Source: Rhodanobacteraceae bacterium
GTDB lineage: Bacteria; Pseudomonadota; Gammaproteobacteria; Xanthomonadales; SZUA-5
Direction: 5' to 3'
NCBI GenBank assembly: GCA_024234055.1
Contig: JACKOW010000002.1
Span: 372,001-436,000 of the forward strand
DNA length: 64,000 bases
Each line of letters begins with the position of its first letter. Within the stretch, counting starts at the first letter, position 1. The notes below the pieces were generated by a model. It did not search any database and was not told the DNA's origin. It worked only from the letters and a program-made list of their open reading frames with translations. The position numbers were made by a program, and so were the translations under genes. Positions 44,044-55,015 of this stretch are shown here, in pieces.

Positions 44044-45213
44044 GTGAGCGATCGAAAACCAGACCGGGATATGGCCAAGGGGCTGGCAGCATTCGAGCTG
44101 CCGGCCGATCTGCTGTATCTGAACAGCGCCGGACAGACGCCGCGACTGCGCGCCGCGCTGGCGGCAGGCGCCGACGCCTTGCGCCGATCAGCGCAGCCCT
44201 GGCGCGAGTCGATGTGCGACTGGCTTGCCCGACCCGAGCGCGTGCGCACACTGGCGGCCGCTCTGTTGCGCTGCAAGGCCCAGGCGCTGGCACTGGTGCC
44301 CAGCGTGGCCTACGGCATGGCCGTGGCCGCGCAGCAACTGCAGCCGCGTGCGGGTCAGACGGTGCTGGCACTGGCCGACGAACACCCCTCCGGCCTGCAT
44401 GTCTGGCAATCCACGCCTGCACAGCTGCGGCTGGTCCCGCGTGCGCCGACCGTAAACTGGACCGACGCGGTGCTCGCCGCGATGGACGATCAACTCGCGG
44501 TGGCGGTGGTGCCGGCCTGCCACTGGCATGACGGCAGTCTGCTCGACCTGGATCGGGTGGCGGCAGCAGTGCAGGCGCGCGGCGCGGCGCTGGTGGTCGA
44601 TGCCACCCAGGCGCTGGGCGTGATCGATCTGGATCTGCACGCGCTGGACGCCGATTTTGTAGTCGCCGCCGGCCACAAATGGCTGCTCGGAGCACCGGGA
44701 CTGGCCTATCTGTACGTGGCCGAGCGTCACCGCAGCGGTCAACCACTCGAACACAGCGCCTGGTCACGCGTGGGCGGACTGGGCGCCGCGATCATCAAGG
44801 ACGGCCCACCACCCCTGCTCGACGGTGCTGCCCGCTTTGACGGCAGCGGCATCTACAGCCATCCGGCCCTGGCGATGGCCGAGATCGGACTGGCACAGTT
44901 GCAGGACTGGGGCATCGCTGCGGTGCGCGATCGTTTGGGCTGCTGGCAAGCCGAACTGCTGGCAGCGCTATCGACGGCCGGACTGGCCGACTGGACCGTC
45001 ACTGCCCAGGCACCGCACCTGAGCGCCGTCTGGGCGCCGGGCGCAGACGCTGCGCAGTCGGAAGCCCTGGCCCAGGCCTTGCTCGATCAGGGCATCGTGG
45101 TGGCGGCGCGCGGCGCCGGCATTCGGGTGTCGCCGCACCTGCACAACAGCAGTGCCGATGCCCGGCGACTGGCGCAGGCGCTCGGGCCAGCGTGGGACCG
45201 GCTCAGGGGCTGA
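44044..45213 (+). CDS. Class V aminotransferase-fold PLP enzyme, possible EgtE-like lyase
   Basis: 389 residues from GTG 44044 (ATG 44071 is an alternative). DLLYLNSAGQTP opening, VVDATQALGVIDLDL, and the PLP lysine in AAGHKWLLGAPG are the cysteine-desulfurase/kynureninase fold. It is divergent from egtB by only 34 bases. Because ergothioneine synthesis ends with a PLP C-S lyase (EgtE), this gene is a good candidate, by position only. Its 3' end overlaps the DUF427 gene by 11 bases. Confidence 0.8.
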   Translation: MSDRKPDRDMAKGLAAFELPADLLYLNSAGQTPRLRAALAAGADALRRSAQPWRESMCDWLARPERVRTLAAALLRCKAQALALVPSVAYGMAVAAQQLQPRAGQTVLALADEHPSGLHVWQSTPAQLRLVPRAPTVNWTDAVLAAMDDQLAVAVVPACHWHDGSLLDLDRVAAAVQARGAALVVDATQALGVIDLDLHALDADFVVAAGHKWLLGAPGLAYLYVAERHRSGQPLEHSAWSRVGGLGAAIIKDGPPPLLDGAARFDGSGIYSHPALAMAEIGLAQLQDWGIAAVRDRLGCWQAELLAALSTAGLADWTVTAQAPHLSAVWAPGADAAQSEALAQALLDQGIVVAARGAGIRVSPHLHNSSADARRLAQALGPAWDRLRG

Positions 45214-45484
45214 CGGTCACGCCGCGCCAGAAAGCCACCCGCCCCTTGATCTCGGCGGCGGCCGACTTGGGTTCGGCGTAATACCAGGCCGCGTTGGCGT
45301 TGGTCTCGCCGTTGACGATGACATTGTAGTAGTTGGCCACGCCCTTCCAGCCGCAGACCGTGGTGTGCGTGCTGGGCGCAAAGTGTTCAAGCCTGAGCGC
45401 GCTCTCGGGAAAATAGTGGTTGCCCTCCACCACCACGGTGTCATCGGACTCTGCGATCACCACCTGATTCCACACAGCTTTCAT
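45203..45484 (-). CDS. DUF427 domain protein
   Basis: 93 residues, a single DUF427 domain: MKAVWNQVVIAESDDTVVVEGNHYFP, TVCGWKGVANYYNV, and NANAAWYYAEP are family hallmarks. Function is unknown. The ATG at 45484 is the family start. The 278 bases upstream (45485-45762) show no gene or repeat I recognise. Confidence 0.9.
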   Translation of the reverse strand: MKAVWNQVVIAESDDTVVVEGNHYFPESALRLEHFAPSTHTTVCGWKGVANYYNVIVNGETNANAAWYYAEPKSAAAEIKGRVAFWRGVTVSP

Positions 45485-45762
45485 CTCGGCTTTCCTTCCT
45501 GCAGATCTCCAGCTGGAAACGGTACTACCGCAAGCAGCAAGCTGGCGTGAGCCGAGCCAGTCCTGCAAGAACACGTCAGTCCGCCCCCGGAAACAGGCCG
45601 CGGGTGTCGCCCAGCGGCTCCCCGGCGCTCTTGGGTACGGCACGCGCCAGCGGCGCGCACCCTCGCTCTACGGATGTCGACAGGGTCCCGACTCGCGTGG
45701 ACGCTCCTCACGCACGACCGAAAAAGCGTCCAGACAAGTCTGGACCCACACAAGCCCCGAGC

Positions 45763-47232
45763 TCAATCAAACCAGGTCAGGCTGACATCGCTGGGCACGC
45801 TGGGAAAGCGCAGCGGATTGCCGCTGACGTTGATGTAGGCCTCCACCGTGTGGGTACCGACCGACAGCGGCCCGGTCGCCGTTCCCGGTGCGCTCAGGTA
45901 CGAGGCGCTGAGCGTGCGACTGGCCTGACCGGCGCCCACCGCCAGTTGCTGCAGGCCCAGCGCACTGACCGGCTGGCCATCGACTTTGATGCCCAGGATC
46001 ACGGTGGCGAAACCGTCGTCGTTGCCCGCCTGGATGCGGGTGCGAGCGTTGAACAGCACGATGCCGTCGTGGCCCAGCGGGATCTGCACCTGGGCGCTGC
46101 CAATGACCACATCGGTGCCGGCCTGCGGGCAACCGGCCTGACCCAGGGTGGTGGCCACGCAACGCCAGGTGTAGGTGGCACAAGCGGTGTCGGGGCCGGA
46201 AACCGCAGCACCAGTCACGGCACCGGCGCTGGCGGTGAGCATGCGCGCACTGCCCAGACCCCAGCACACCCCGTTCTCGTGCGCACCGCTGGGTGAACCC
46301 GCCTGATCGCTGCCGAAGGCAAGTTCGCTGCCGACCAGACTGAGACTGCGCTGCTGACCGATGCCCAGTCGATGCACGCCGTGCAGCATCATGCCCGCCT
46401 GCAACTCGGCATCCGGATGCAGATCGTTGACGCTCCACGAGGCGCTGTGCGTGCTCTGGCAAAGCCCGTCGGCAAACAGTCCCAGCAACGCATCGCCGAA
46501 GCCATTGTCGATGCCGCTGTTGCACAGGTAGTAGCCGCGCCCCGAGGCCAGAGTGATGGCATCGACCGGACGGCCGCTGCGATTGCGTACGCTGTAGCCC
46601 AGCAGCGGCAATACCGGCCGGTTCATGTCGCCCTCGCGCACATCGATACCCTGCGCTGGCGCATAGGTGGTGAGGTTGATCTGCGGACTCTCTCCCGGCA
46701 GTGCCGCGGTGGTGATCTGCGACAGCGGCTGCACCAGTATCGACAACGCACTGGACGACCCCACGCTGAAACGCCCGGGACGCGTCGGATGGGCGCTGGC
46801 GATGAGTTCGATGGTGTGCTGCCCCGCATCCAGCCGGGCATCGGCCAGCACGTTGAAACCATGCATCACCGGGTGGGCCGACGATCCCCAGTCAGTGATC
46901 GCATAGGAGCTTTGGTCCTCAGCACCGTCAATGCGGATGCGTACCGAACCGGCGGGGGCATCGATGGGGTAATAGCGGCCATCGGCGATCGCCAGCACCT
47001 GCGCTGGAGCAGGCAGGCTGAAGCTTCGGGTGAGCACGATCTGCGGCGCGGTATTGTTGATGGTCAGATCATCGCCGAGCTTCTGAAAACTCGACAGCAC
47101 ACGGGCGCAGTTTTCGAAGCTGTCGGCGCGGATGACCTCGGCGGAGCTGAGCGGGCAGGCAGCCACCGAGCCGGCCGCAAGCAGCCCGCAGAGCATCATC
47201 GTGCAGCATCGGAGGCGCAGGCAATCAGTCAT
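45763..47232 (-). CDS. Secreted hypothetical protein
   Basis: 489 residues from ATG 47232 with a signal peptide (MLCGLLAAGSVAACPLSSA). The mature chain is beta-rich with immunoglobulin-like or jelly-roll phrasing (APAQVLAIADGRYYPIDAPAGSVRIRIDGAEDQSSY, GTHTVEAYINVSGNPL) and four to six cysteines that may form disulfides. I recognise no family. Probably extracellular. Confidence 0.7.
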   Translation of the reverse strand: MTDCLRLRCCTMMLCGLLAAGSVAACPLSSAEVIRADSFENCARVLSSFQKLGDDLTINNTAPQIVLTRSFSLPAPAQVLAIADGRYYPIDAPAGSVRIRIDGAEDQSSYAITDWGSSAHPVMHGFNVLADARLDAGQHTIELIASAHPTRPGRFSVGSSSALSILVQPLSQITTAALPGESPQINLTTYAPAQGIDVREGDMNRPVLPLLGYSVRNRSGRPVDAITLASGRGYYLCNSGIDNGFGDALLGLFADGLCQSTHSASWSVNDLHPDAELQAGMMLHGVHRLGIGQQRSLSLVGSELAFGSDQAGSPSGAHENGVCWGLGSARMLTASAGAVTGAAVSGPDTACATYTWRCVATTLGQAGCPQAGTDVVIGSAQVQIPLGHDGIVLFNARTRIQAGNDDGFATVILGIKVDGQPVSALGLQQLAVGAGQASRTLSASYLSAPGTATGPLSVGTHTVEAYINVSGNPLRFPSVPSDVSLTWFD

Positions 47233-47294
47233 GTCGCAAATGCTATCGCAGGGTGATCGAGACAAAGGTCAAGAGCGCAAAGCCCGGCTACAGC

Positions 47295-47560
47295 AGCGGA
47301 GCAGGCTCCGCTCCACCAGAGCGCCGGTGTACCAGGCTCTTGTAGTGCCGAGCTTGCTCGGCAGGATGTGCGGCTTCTCTGCGCCTGGCGTCAGAGCCGA
47401 AAAAGCCGAGCAACAGCAGCGGAGCAAGCTCCGCTCTACGAGAGCGCCGGTGTACCAGGCTCTTGTACTGCCGAGCTTGCTCGGCAGGGTGTGCGGCGTT
47501 TTAGGCCTGCCGTCAGAGCGAAAAAGCCGAGCAGCAGCAGCGGAGCAAGCTCCGCTCTAC
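47295..47560. repeat. Alternating REP arms A and B (three A, two B)
   Basis: Inverted A arms end at 47316, 47439 and 47560; plus B arms start at 47342 (GTAGTGCCGAGC) and 47465 (GTACTGCCGAGC). From each B to the next A is 96-98 bp, the same unit as at 870-1247 in the opposite direction. The last A arm supplies the TAG stop of the cytochrome gene. The rest of the gap 47233-47556 holds nothing else. Confidence 0.9.
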
Positions 47561-48240
47561 AGAGGCGGCGGGCCCCAGACGGTGATCGCCCAGACCGCAC
47601 CGGCACACAGGGCAAACAAGACCAGCGCCAGCCACGGTGAACGCCAGCGGGCGTCTCGGCCATCGCTGCGTTGCTTGCGGCCGGTCAGCATCGGCTGCAC
47701 CAGATCCTCGTGCTTGACCAGCCGGTAGACGCTGATCGCCGCCAGGTGCAGCACGATCATCAGCAGCAACAGCTTCTGTCCCAGATGATGCCAGTCGGTC
47801 CAGTCGGCGCTGGCCGAGGTCGAAATGCGCTCCGACAAGGGTCCGAACCACTGGATCTCGTCGTTGCTGAACAGACCGCTGACCGCCTGCGCCAGCATCA
47901 GCAGCAGCATCGCCAGCACCGCCAGGGCACCGAGCGGGTTGTGGCCCAGCGCCGGGCGGTAGTCGGCTCTGCCCCAGGACTCCAGATAGTGCAGGATGGC
48001 TCTGGGCCCGCGCACGAAATCGGAAAAGCGCGCGTGTTCGCTGCCGACCACACCCCAGATCAATCGGAACAGGATCAGAGCCAGCGCGGCGTAGCCGAAG
48101 CGGAAATGCCAGTCCATGCTCAGCCAGCCGTATTCGCCGGTGGCGTACAGGGCCAGAATGCAGAGTACCAGTGCCCAGTGAGTGAGGCGTACGGGCCAAT
48201 CCCAGATGCGGATCCGCCGTGGCTGCTGCTCAGTGCTCAT
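47557..48240 (-). CDS. Cytochrome b561-type membrane protein
   Basis: 227 residues with four or five membrane helices. Candidate heme-ligand histidines are in RLTHWALVLC, DWHFRFGY, WTDWHHLGQK and IVLHLAAISVYR. Such b-type diheme proteins move electrons between quinols and periplasmic partners or superoxide. Its start overlaps the stop of the MurD2 gene as ATGA, an unexpected pairing. The TAG stop comes from a REP arm. Confidence 0.88.
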   Translation of the reverse strand: MSTEQQPRRIRIWDWPVRLTHWALVLCILALYATGEYGWLSMDWHFRFGYAALALILFRLIWGVVGSEHARFSDFVRGPRAILHYLESWGRADYRPALGHNPLGALAVLAMLLLMLAQAVSGLFSNDEIQWFGPLSERISTSASADWTDWHHLGQKLLLLMIVLHLAAISVYRLVKHEDLVQPMLTGRKQRSDGRDARWRSPWLALVLFALCAGAVWAITVWGPPPL

Positions 48241-49634
48241 AGGCCGATGCCCTCGATGCGCTCGTCGCGCACCTCGAAGCCTGCCAACTCGGCGAAGCGC
48301 CGACCACGCTCGGAATAATCGCGGAACTGATCAAAGCTGGGCGCGCCCGGCGACAGCAAGACCACGCCGCCGGCAGGCACCATCTGGGTGGCAGCCGCCA
48401 CCGCGGCTTCCAGATCCTCGACCAGCTTCAACTGAGGCCGACGATCACCCAGCTGGGCGATGGCCTCTTCGATCTGGGCGTGGATGCGGGCACCGTTCTG
48501 GCCCTGGGCGACAATGCCGGCCGGGGCTTCGACACTGATGGCGCGGGCGAATTCGCCCCAGTCCAGACCACGATCGAAGCCACCGACGATGACCACCGTG
48601 GGCCTGGGTGCCAGACTGCCGAGCGCCGCCAGCGTGGCTTCGGGCGTGGTCGCGATGCTGTCATCGATGAAACGGATGCCGTCGCGCGTGCCGACATCGG
48701 CCAGCCGATGCGGCAATGGCTTGAAGTCGCGCACGGTCTGCAGCAACTGCCTGGGATCATGGCCGAAGGCCTCGACCATGGTGAAAGCGGCGGCCACATT
48801 GCTGGCGTTGTGGGCACCGGCCAGATGGGTGTCCGACAGATCGATCACATGCTCTTCGTCGTGCCATACCGAGGCGCCACGGGCATGCCAGAAGCCGCGA
48901 TGATTGAACAGCGTGCGGCGCTCGACGCCCTCTACATGCGCCATCAGCCGCGCATCGGCGGCATTCAACACCGCCAGATCAGCGTGCCCATCGCTGATCA
49001 CCTTGAGCTTGTCGCGGTAATAGGTTTCTTCATCGCCGTGCCAGTCCAGGTGTTCCGGCGACAGGTTGAGCACCGCGGCAATCGCCGGATGACCGATGAA
49101 ATCCGCCGCCTGATAACTGGACAGCTCGATCACCCAGTAGTCTGGCTCCGGATCCGGCTCCATGACATCCAGCAGCGGCAGTCCGATATTGCCGGCCAAC
49201 ACCACCTTGGCACCGGTGGCACGCAGCAAGGCAGCGGTCAGCGCGCTGGTCGTGCTCTTGCCCTTGGTGCCGGTGACGACAATGGTCTTGTCGTGGCGGT
49301 GCTGGGCAAACCACATCGAGGTGCCAGAAATGAAGCGAGTGCCGCGAAAATGCGCCCATTCCATCGCCCGCGTGTGGCGATAGGGGCTGATACCCGGCGA
49401 CTTGATCACGATCTGGTAAGGCCCGAAGGTGCCAGCCTGAATCTCCTCGGCCACCACCTCGATCTTGGGATCACCCGAGAAATCCCAGGACGCGGCCTCT
49501 TCCGGCGTCAGGATGATGCCGATCTTCTTTTCCGGGAAGATCGGGCGCAGGAAGCGCAAAGCCGCCTGACCCTCCTGGCCAAAACCCCAGATGGCGACCT
49601 TGCGCAGAATGAAAGCTTCGAGGCTGATATGCAT
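48237..49634 (-). CDS. murD2: UDP-MurNAc-L-Ala--L-Glu ligase type (MurD2)
   Basis: 465 residues of the Mur ligase fold: ATP loop VVTGTKGKSTTS (119-130), VIELSSYQAADF, NLSPEHLDWHG, AGAHNASNVAAA, and DDSIATTPEATLAAL. It stands outside any dcw cluster. In Xanthomonas, MurD2 adds L-Glu, which MurL then epimerises (established for that genus, from memory). I prefer MurD2 by the length, the IWGFGQEGQAALRFLR opening, and the location, but a normal D-Glu MurD is not excluded. No murL is seen. Confidence 0.78.
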   Translation of the reverse strand: MHISLEAFILRKVAIWGFGQEGQAALRFLRPIFPEKKIGIILTPEEAASWDFSGDPKIEVVAEEIQAGTFGPYQIVIKSPGISPYRHTRAMEWAHFRGTRFISGTSMWFAQHRHDKTIVVTGTKGKSTTSALTAALLRATGAKVVLAGNIGLPLLDVMEPDPEPDYWVIELSSYQAADFIGHPAIAAVLNLSPEHLDWHGDEETYYRDKLKVISDGHADLAVLNAADARLMAHVEGVERRTLFNHRGFWHARGASVWHDEEHVIDLSDTHLAGAHNASNVAAAFTMVEAFGHDPRQLLQTVRDFKPLPHRLADVGTRDGIRFIDDSIATTPEATLAALGSLAPRPTVVIVGGFDRGLDWGEFARAISVEAPAGIVAQGQNGARIHAQIEEAIAQLGDRRPQLKLVEDLEAAVAAATQMVPAGGVVLLSPGAPSFDQFRDYSERGRRFAELAGFEVRDERIEGIGL

Positions 49635-49810
49635 GATCGATGGCGTGGAAAGCGATGCCGGGATGATGCGGGTGCGAGCGTGAAGTTGCACTGGCTGAGC
49701 CACCGGGCGTGAAGGTTAAGCCGCCACCCGACATCACCAAGCGCCGTGAATTGACATTGCGAGCGTAGGCCGAGGGTGCCGCGGAGCGGCTCCCCGGCGC
49801 CTTTTGCACC

Positions 49811-50032
49811 TCAGTCGAAGGCCGATTCGCGCTCAATGGGCATTTCGCAGTACAGACAGGCAGCGTGACGTCCACTGTTGTTGCGACCACAGGAGCCACA
49901 CACCACCGGCTTCGGGCGGACGCGACCATCCCGTTTCCCGTCCTGCAGATCCACCTCTTCCATGCGCTTGATCAGATCGTGTTCGGTCAGCCCGCTGGTG
50001 TCCTGAAGCAACGACCGCATCGAGCGGCACAC
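49811..50032 (-). CDS. Truncated duplicate of the zinc-ribbon protein
   Basis: 73 residues from a GTG at 50032. It repeats the last two-thirds of the gene just upstream: MCRSMRSLLQDTSGLTEHDLIKRMEEVD against VCRAMYSLLQESAGLSDQDLLRRVDEID, then four cysteines (CGSCG, CLYCEMP). It lacks the coiled-coil start and any ribosome site of its own. It is in the same reading frame as its neighbour, separated by one TAG. Either a broken copy or a readthrough extension. Confidence 0.65.
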   Translation of the reverse strand: MCRSMRSLLQDTSGLTEHDLIKRMEEVDLQDGKRDGRVRPKPVVCGSCGRNNSGRHAACLYCEMPIERESAFD

Positions 50033-50038
50033 CAGCCG

Positions 50039-50371
50039 CTAGTCGAAAGCTGAAAGGCGCTCAAGCGGATGCTGGCAATACAGGCAGAAGCGCTGCTTGG
50101 GGCTGCAGGCCCGACCACAACCCGGGCAAGGCCGCACCGCAGCCCGGACCCGACCGTTCAATGAACCATCCTGGGCGTCGATCTCGTCCACACGGCGCAG
50201 CAGATCCTGATCACTAAGCCCTGCGCTTTCTTGCAGCAGGGAATACATGGCTCTACACACCAGCGACAGCCGGTCGAGATCGATCCGCAGTTGCTCGAGT
50301 TCACTGTTGGCCCGCCGCAGATCCGATTTGGCCTTGACCAGGTCACGGCTGTCGTCAGCATTGACGTCCAT
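50039..50371 (-). CDS. Coiled-coil zinc-ribbon protein
   Basis: 110 residues. A coiled coil (LVKAKSDLRRANSELEQLRIDLDRL, residues 11-36) is followed by a helical middle and a C-terminal zinc ribbon CPGCG...CLYCQ. It resembles small regulatory or scaffold proteins but I cannot name it. The frame continues past its TAG stop into the duplicated module. Confidence 0.75.
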   Translation of the reverse strand: MDVNADDSRDLVKAKSDLRRANSELEQLRIDLDRLSLVCRAMYSLLQESAGLSDQDLLRRVDEIDAQDGSLNGRVRAAVRPCPGCGRACSPKQRFCLYCQHPLERLSAFD

Positions 50372-50428
50372 GAATTCAGGATCACCACTGCGGGAAAGAT
50401 CTGAATGTTAGCAAGCTGCCGGCATCGC

Positions 50429-50509
50429 GTAGCCCGAACTGCGCGTAGCGATGTCCGGGCGGTGACGGGCAAGAGCCCCGGTGAGCCGCTACGCGCCAAA
50501 CCGGGCTAC
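50429..50509. repeat. 81-bp GTAGCCCGA REP doublet (family D, copy 2)
   Basis: Same ends and length as the copy at 5968-6048. A degenerate family C arm follows at 50526-50550. It separates the zinc-ribbon gene from the thiC stop. Confidence 0.85.
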
Positions 50510-50567
50510 GGGTCTTCGCCCTACCGGTCGCGACGCAAGGTCGCTCCCGCCGGTCCCGCGCCGCGTC

Positions 50568-52448
<1,881 letters not shown>

Positions 52449-52663
52449 CGTCGCGCTCCAGCAGGGGAAGGACGAAGCGGCGGCGGCGGATGCACTGCTG
52501 TGGCGGCACACCCGAAGCTTCCCTACACCGGTCAGGGTGTGCTGCCCCGCAATCAACCTGGGCGATTTCCGCGTATTTCAACCCGACTGCTGCGTTGCTC
52601 GTTGTCGCCATGGTGCTGCCATGACTCCTCCTCGCGCCTTGCCTCGGGCTGAAATCCTCTGGA

Positions 52664-52765
52664 AATCCCTCCACTTTGATTGCGGGGCAGCACACCAACC
52701 GATCAGGTTCGAAGGGTCTTTCTCAGCCCGGCCTGCGCCCGGCACCCCCGCTTCAGTGCGGCGAT
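52664..52765 (-). promoter_or_regulatory. TPP riboswitch (THI element) of thiC
   Basis: Read on the minus strand it has GGGGGTGCC, then GGCTGAGA, then ACCCTTCGAACCTGATC, and GTGGAGGGA near the end, the conserved cores of TPP riboswitches in the right order. The stretch between it and the thiC ATG (52449-52663) probably holds the expression platform. Confidence 0.93.
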
Positions 52766-52820
52766 TGTAGCGCAGGCGCGCGGGCACGGGGCATGGGAAA
52801 GGCTGCGCGCCGTTGATGTT

Positions 52821-52901
52821 GTAGGTCACGTTGCTCGCGTAGCGAGCTACGTGACGCAAATGGATGTCACGTAGTCCGCTGACGCGGACAACATGACCTA
52901 C
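52821..52901. repeat. 81-bp GTAGGTCA REP doublet (family I)
   Basis: Starts GTAGGTCACGTTG and ends CAACATGACCTAC with an inner hairpin GCTCGCGTAGCGAGC. The GTAG to CTAC length is 81 bp, the same as family D, though the sequence is unrelated. A GTTCATGGCC element follows at 52910-52978. Confidence 0.82.
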
Positions 52902-53032
52902 GACGGCGGGTTCATGGCCCGTTGGCAGTTTCTGGCCGATACAGGTGGCTCGCAATGACGCATCAACAACTCAGGAGCTGCCGAGTACAACTCGGCGATC
53001 CAGAGTAGCCGCGGCTTGCCCAAGACCAGCCG

Positions 53033-53074
53033 CTCTTCCCTTTTCCCTTTCCCGTTTTCCCTTTTCCCGCTCTT
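53033..53074 (-). repeat. Polypurine tract directly after the S9 peptidase stop
   Basis: On the coding (minus) strand the bases after TGA are AAGAGCGGGAAAAGGGAAAA and on, 40 bases almost free of pyrimidines. A matching tract follows the ppa stop at 57836-57875. Confidence 0.8.
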
Positions 53075-55015
53075 TCAATCTCCGGCCCTGGTCGCCAGAT
53101 TTGCATCCAGGAACTTCAGCACGCGCTCGTAGAGTTCCTGGCGATGGGCCTGACGGTAGAAGCCGTGGCCTTCATCGGCTTCGTACATCCATTCCACCGT
53201 TTTCCCGGCCTTCTCCAGGGCAGCTTTCATCTGCTGGGCGTGGATCGGCGGTACGCGCTGGTCTTCGCCGCCGTGGATCAGCATCACCGCGGCCTTGATA
53301 TCGGCCGCATGATGGACCGGCGAATAGTCCTTCAATTGCGCTTCGTCCTTGCCGATGGCCAGCTTCAGGTAATTCTCGCCGTAGGCGGAATCACTGATGT
53401 CGCCACGCTTGTACATCAGCGACAGATCGCTGAGGCCGGCGTAGCTGATGGCGCAGCGGTACATGTCGGGCTCGCGCGCGGCGCTCATCAGGGCGGCGTA
53501 ACCACCGTAGCTGGCGCCAAAGATGCACACGCGCTCGGCATCGACATGGCCCTGCTCGGCCGCCCAGCGCACGGCGTCCGCCAGATCTTCCTGCATGGCA
53601 CCACCCCACTGGCGATAACCGGCCACCCCGAAGTCCTGCCCGTAGCCGCCGGAGCCGCGAAAGTTCAGTTGCAGCACGGCATAGCCGCGACTGGCGAGCA
53701 GCTGTGACCACAGTTCCCACGACCAATCATCACGGATGCCGTGCGGGCCGCCATGGGGCAGCACCACCAGCGGCGGCTTTACGCCCTCTGCGGTCTGTGG
53801 CGTGGTCAGATATCCGTGCAGCGTCAAGCCGTCGCGGGCCTTGAGTTCGATCGGCTGGCGCGGACGCATCAGGTCCGGATCGGCCCACTCGTCGCGCGCC
53901 AGCAGAAAACGGGCCTTGCCGGTATCGCGGTCGTACAGATAATACTCGCCGGAGTTGCGATCACTCTCGACATGGACCAGCGCTTGCTTGGCGCCCAGCG
54001 ACCAACTCACCGGCAGTACCAGCGAGCCGGCAAAGCTCTTCGCCATCAGCGCCTGGATGCGGGCTTCCGGAGCATCGGCATCCATTAGCACCACGTCGCT
54101 GCGGTCGTCGGCGGTGATCACGCCGTAGAGTTTGCGTGCGTCGGCGGTGAGCAGCGCGCCCAGCGGCTCGGCGACCTTGGCCTGGTGCAAAGTCTGGCCG
54201 ACGCCGCTGTCAGGGTGCCAGAGTACGATTTTCCCAGGGCCTTTCGGGCCCAGGATCTGCATGGCGACGCTGCCATCGTCATCGGCGATGGCCAGCGGCG
54301 TCAGTTCGTTGCCGCTTTGCTGCTCGTCATCGACCAGCAGCCATTGCTCATCGGCGGTGCGTCGGTACAACTGATGCCAGCCTTCCGGCGTCGCGCCCCA
54401 GGCGTAGACCGGATTGGCCTTGGCATCCAGCAGGAAATCAGCACCGCCGATGGGCGCCTTGGCCAGCTTGGTGCGCTTGCCACTGACCACATCGACCGAA
54501 TAGAGCTCGGTAAAGGGCAGGTCCTGGGCCCCCGACCACACGGCGATCACCGCGTGCCTGTCGTCAGCTGGCAGGGGCTCGACCATGGTCGCGAAACCGG
54601 TGTCATTGGCCCGGGTCTTCATGCGCGTGCCGGCCTGCATGGCGCCGGACGTACCGTAGATGGTGCGGACGCGCTTGCCGTCAGCATCGACGGCAATCAA
54701 CTCGCCGGTGAACAGCGGCTCGTCGAGTCCGCCAAAGCGCCGCGACACCGCCAGCACCAGCCGATCGCCCGCGACCCACCAGAAATCACCGACCAGCCGG
54801 CGCTGCGCCGAGCGCAGCCCGCCCACGGCCTTGAGCGTGGTGCTGTCCAGCACCACCAGCATGGTTTCGTAGTCGCTCTGCTGCGTCACCATGGCCAGAT
54901 AACGGCCGTCGGGCGACAGCTTCATGTTGTCGACCGAGGACGGCTTGGCAAAATCCGAAATCGGAATGGGCGCGGCCGACGCACTGAGCGCCAACGCCAA
55001 TATCAAGGGAGTCAT
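53075..55015 (-). CDS. S9 family peptidase (prolyl oligopeptidase / acylaminoacyl-peptidase type)
   Basis: 646 residues with a signal peptide (LILALALSASAAP). Residues about 30-370 form a beta-propeller, and the C-terminal alpha/beta hydrolase domain has Ser502 in FGASYGGY, Asp585 in HGGEDQRVPP and His617 in DEGHGF: an intact triad. It should cleave short peptides in the periplasm, complementing the S46 enzyme 20 kb away. Confidence 0.93.
   Translation of the reverse strand: MTPLILALALSASAAPIPISDFAKPSSVDNMKLSPDGRYLAMVTQQSDYETMLVVLDSTTLKAVGGLRSAQRRLVGDFWWVAGDRLVLAVSRRFGGLDEPLFTGELIAVDADGKRVRTIYGTSGAMQAGTRMKTRANDTGFATMVEPLPADDRHAVIAVWSGAQDLPFTELYSVDVVSGKRTKLAKAPIGGADFLLDAKANPVYAWGATPEGWHQLYRRTADEQWLLVDDEQQSGNELTPLAIADDDGSVAMQILGPKGPGKIVLWHPDSGVGQTLHQAKVAEPLGALLTADARKLYGVITADDRSDVVLMDADAPEARIQALMAKSFAGSLVLPVSWSLGAKQALVHVESDRNSGEYYLYDRDTGKARFLLARDEWADPDLMRPRQPIELKARDGLTLHGYLTTPQTAEGVKPPLVVLPHGGPHGIRDDWSWELWSQLLASRGYAVLQLNFRGSGGYGQDFGVAGYRQWGGAMQEDLADAVRWAAEQGHVDAERVCIFGASYGGYAALMSAAREPDMYRCAISYAGLSDLSLMYKRGDISDSAYGENYLKLAIGKDEAQLKDYSPVHHAADIKAAVMLIHGGEDQRVPPIHAQQMKAALEKAGKTVEWMYEADEGHGFYRQAHRQELYERVLKFLDANLATRAGD

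Noticed and set aside
48480..49712. 410-codon plus-strand frame
   Set aside because: Antisense of the Mur ligase gene.
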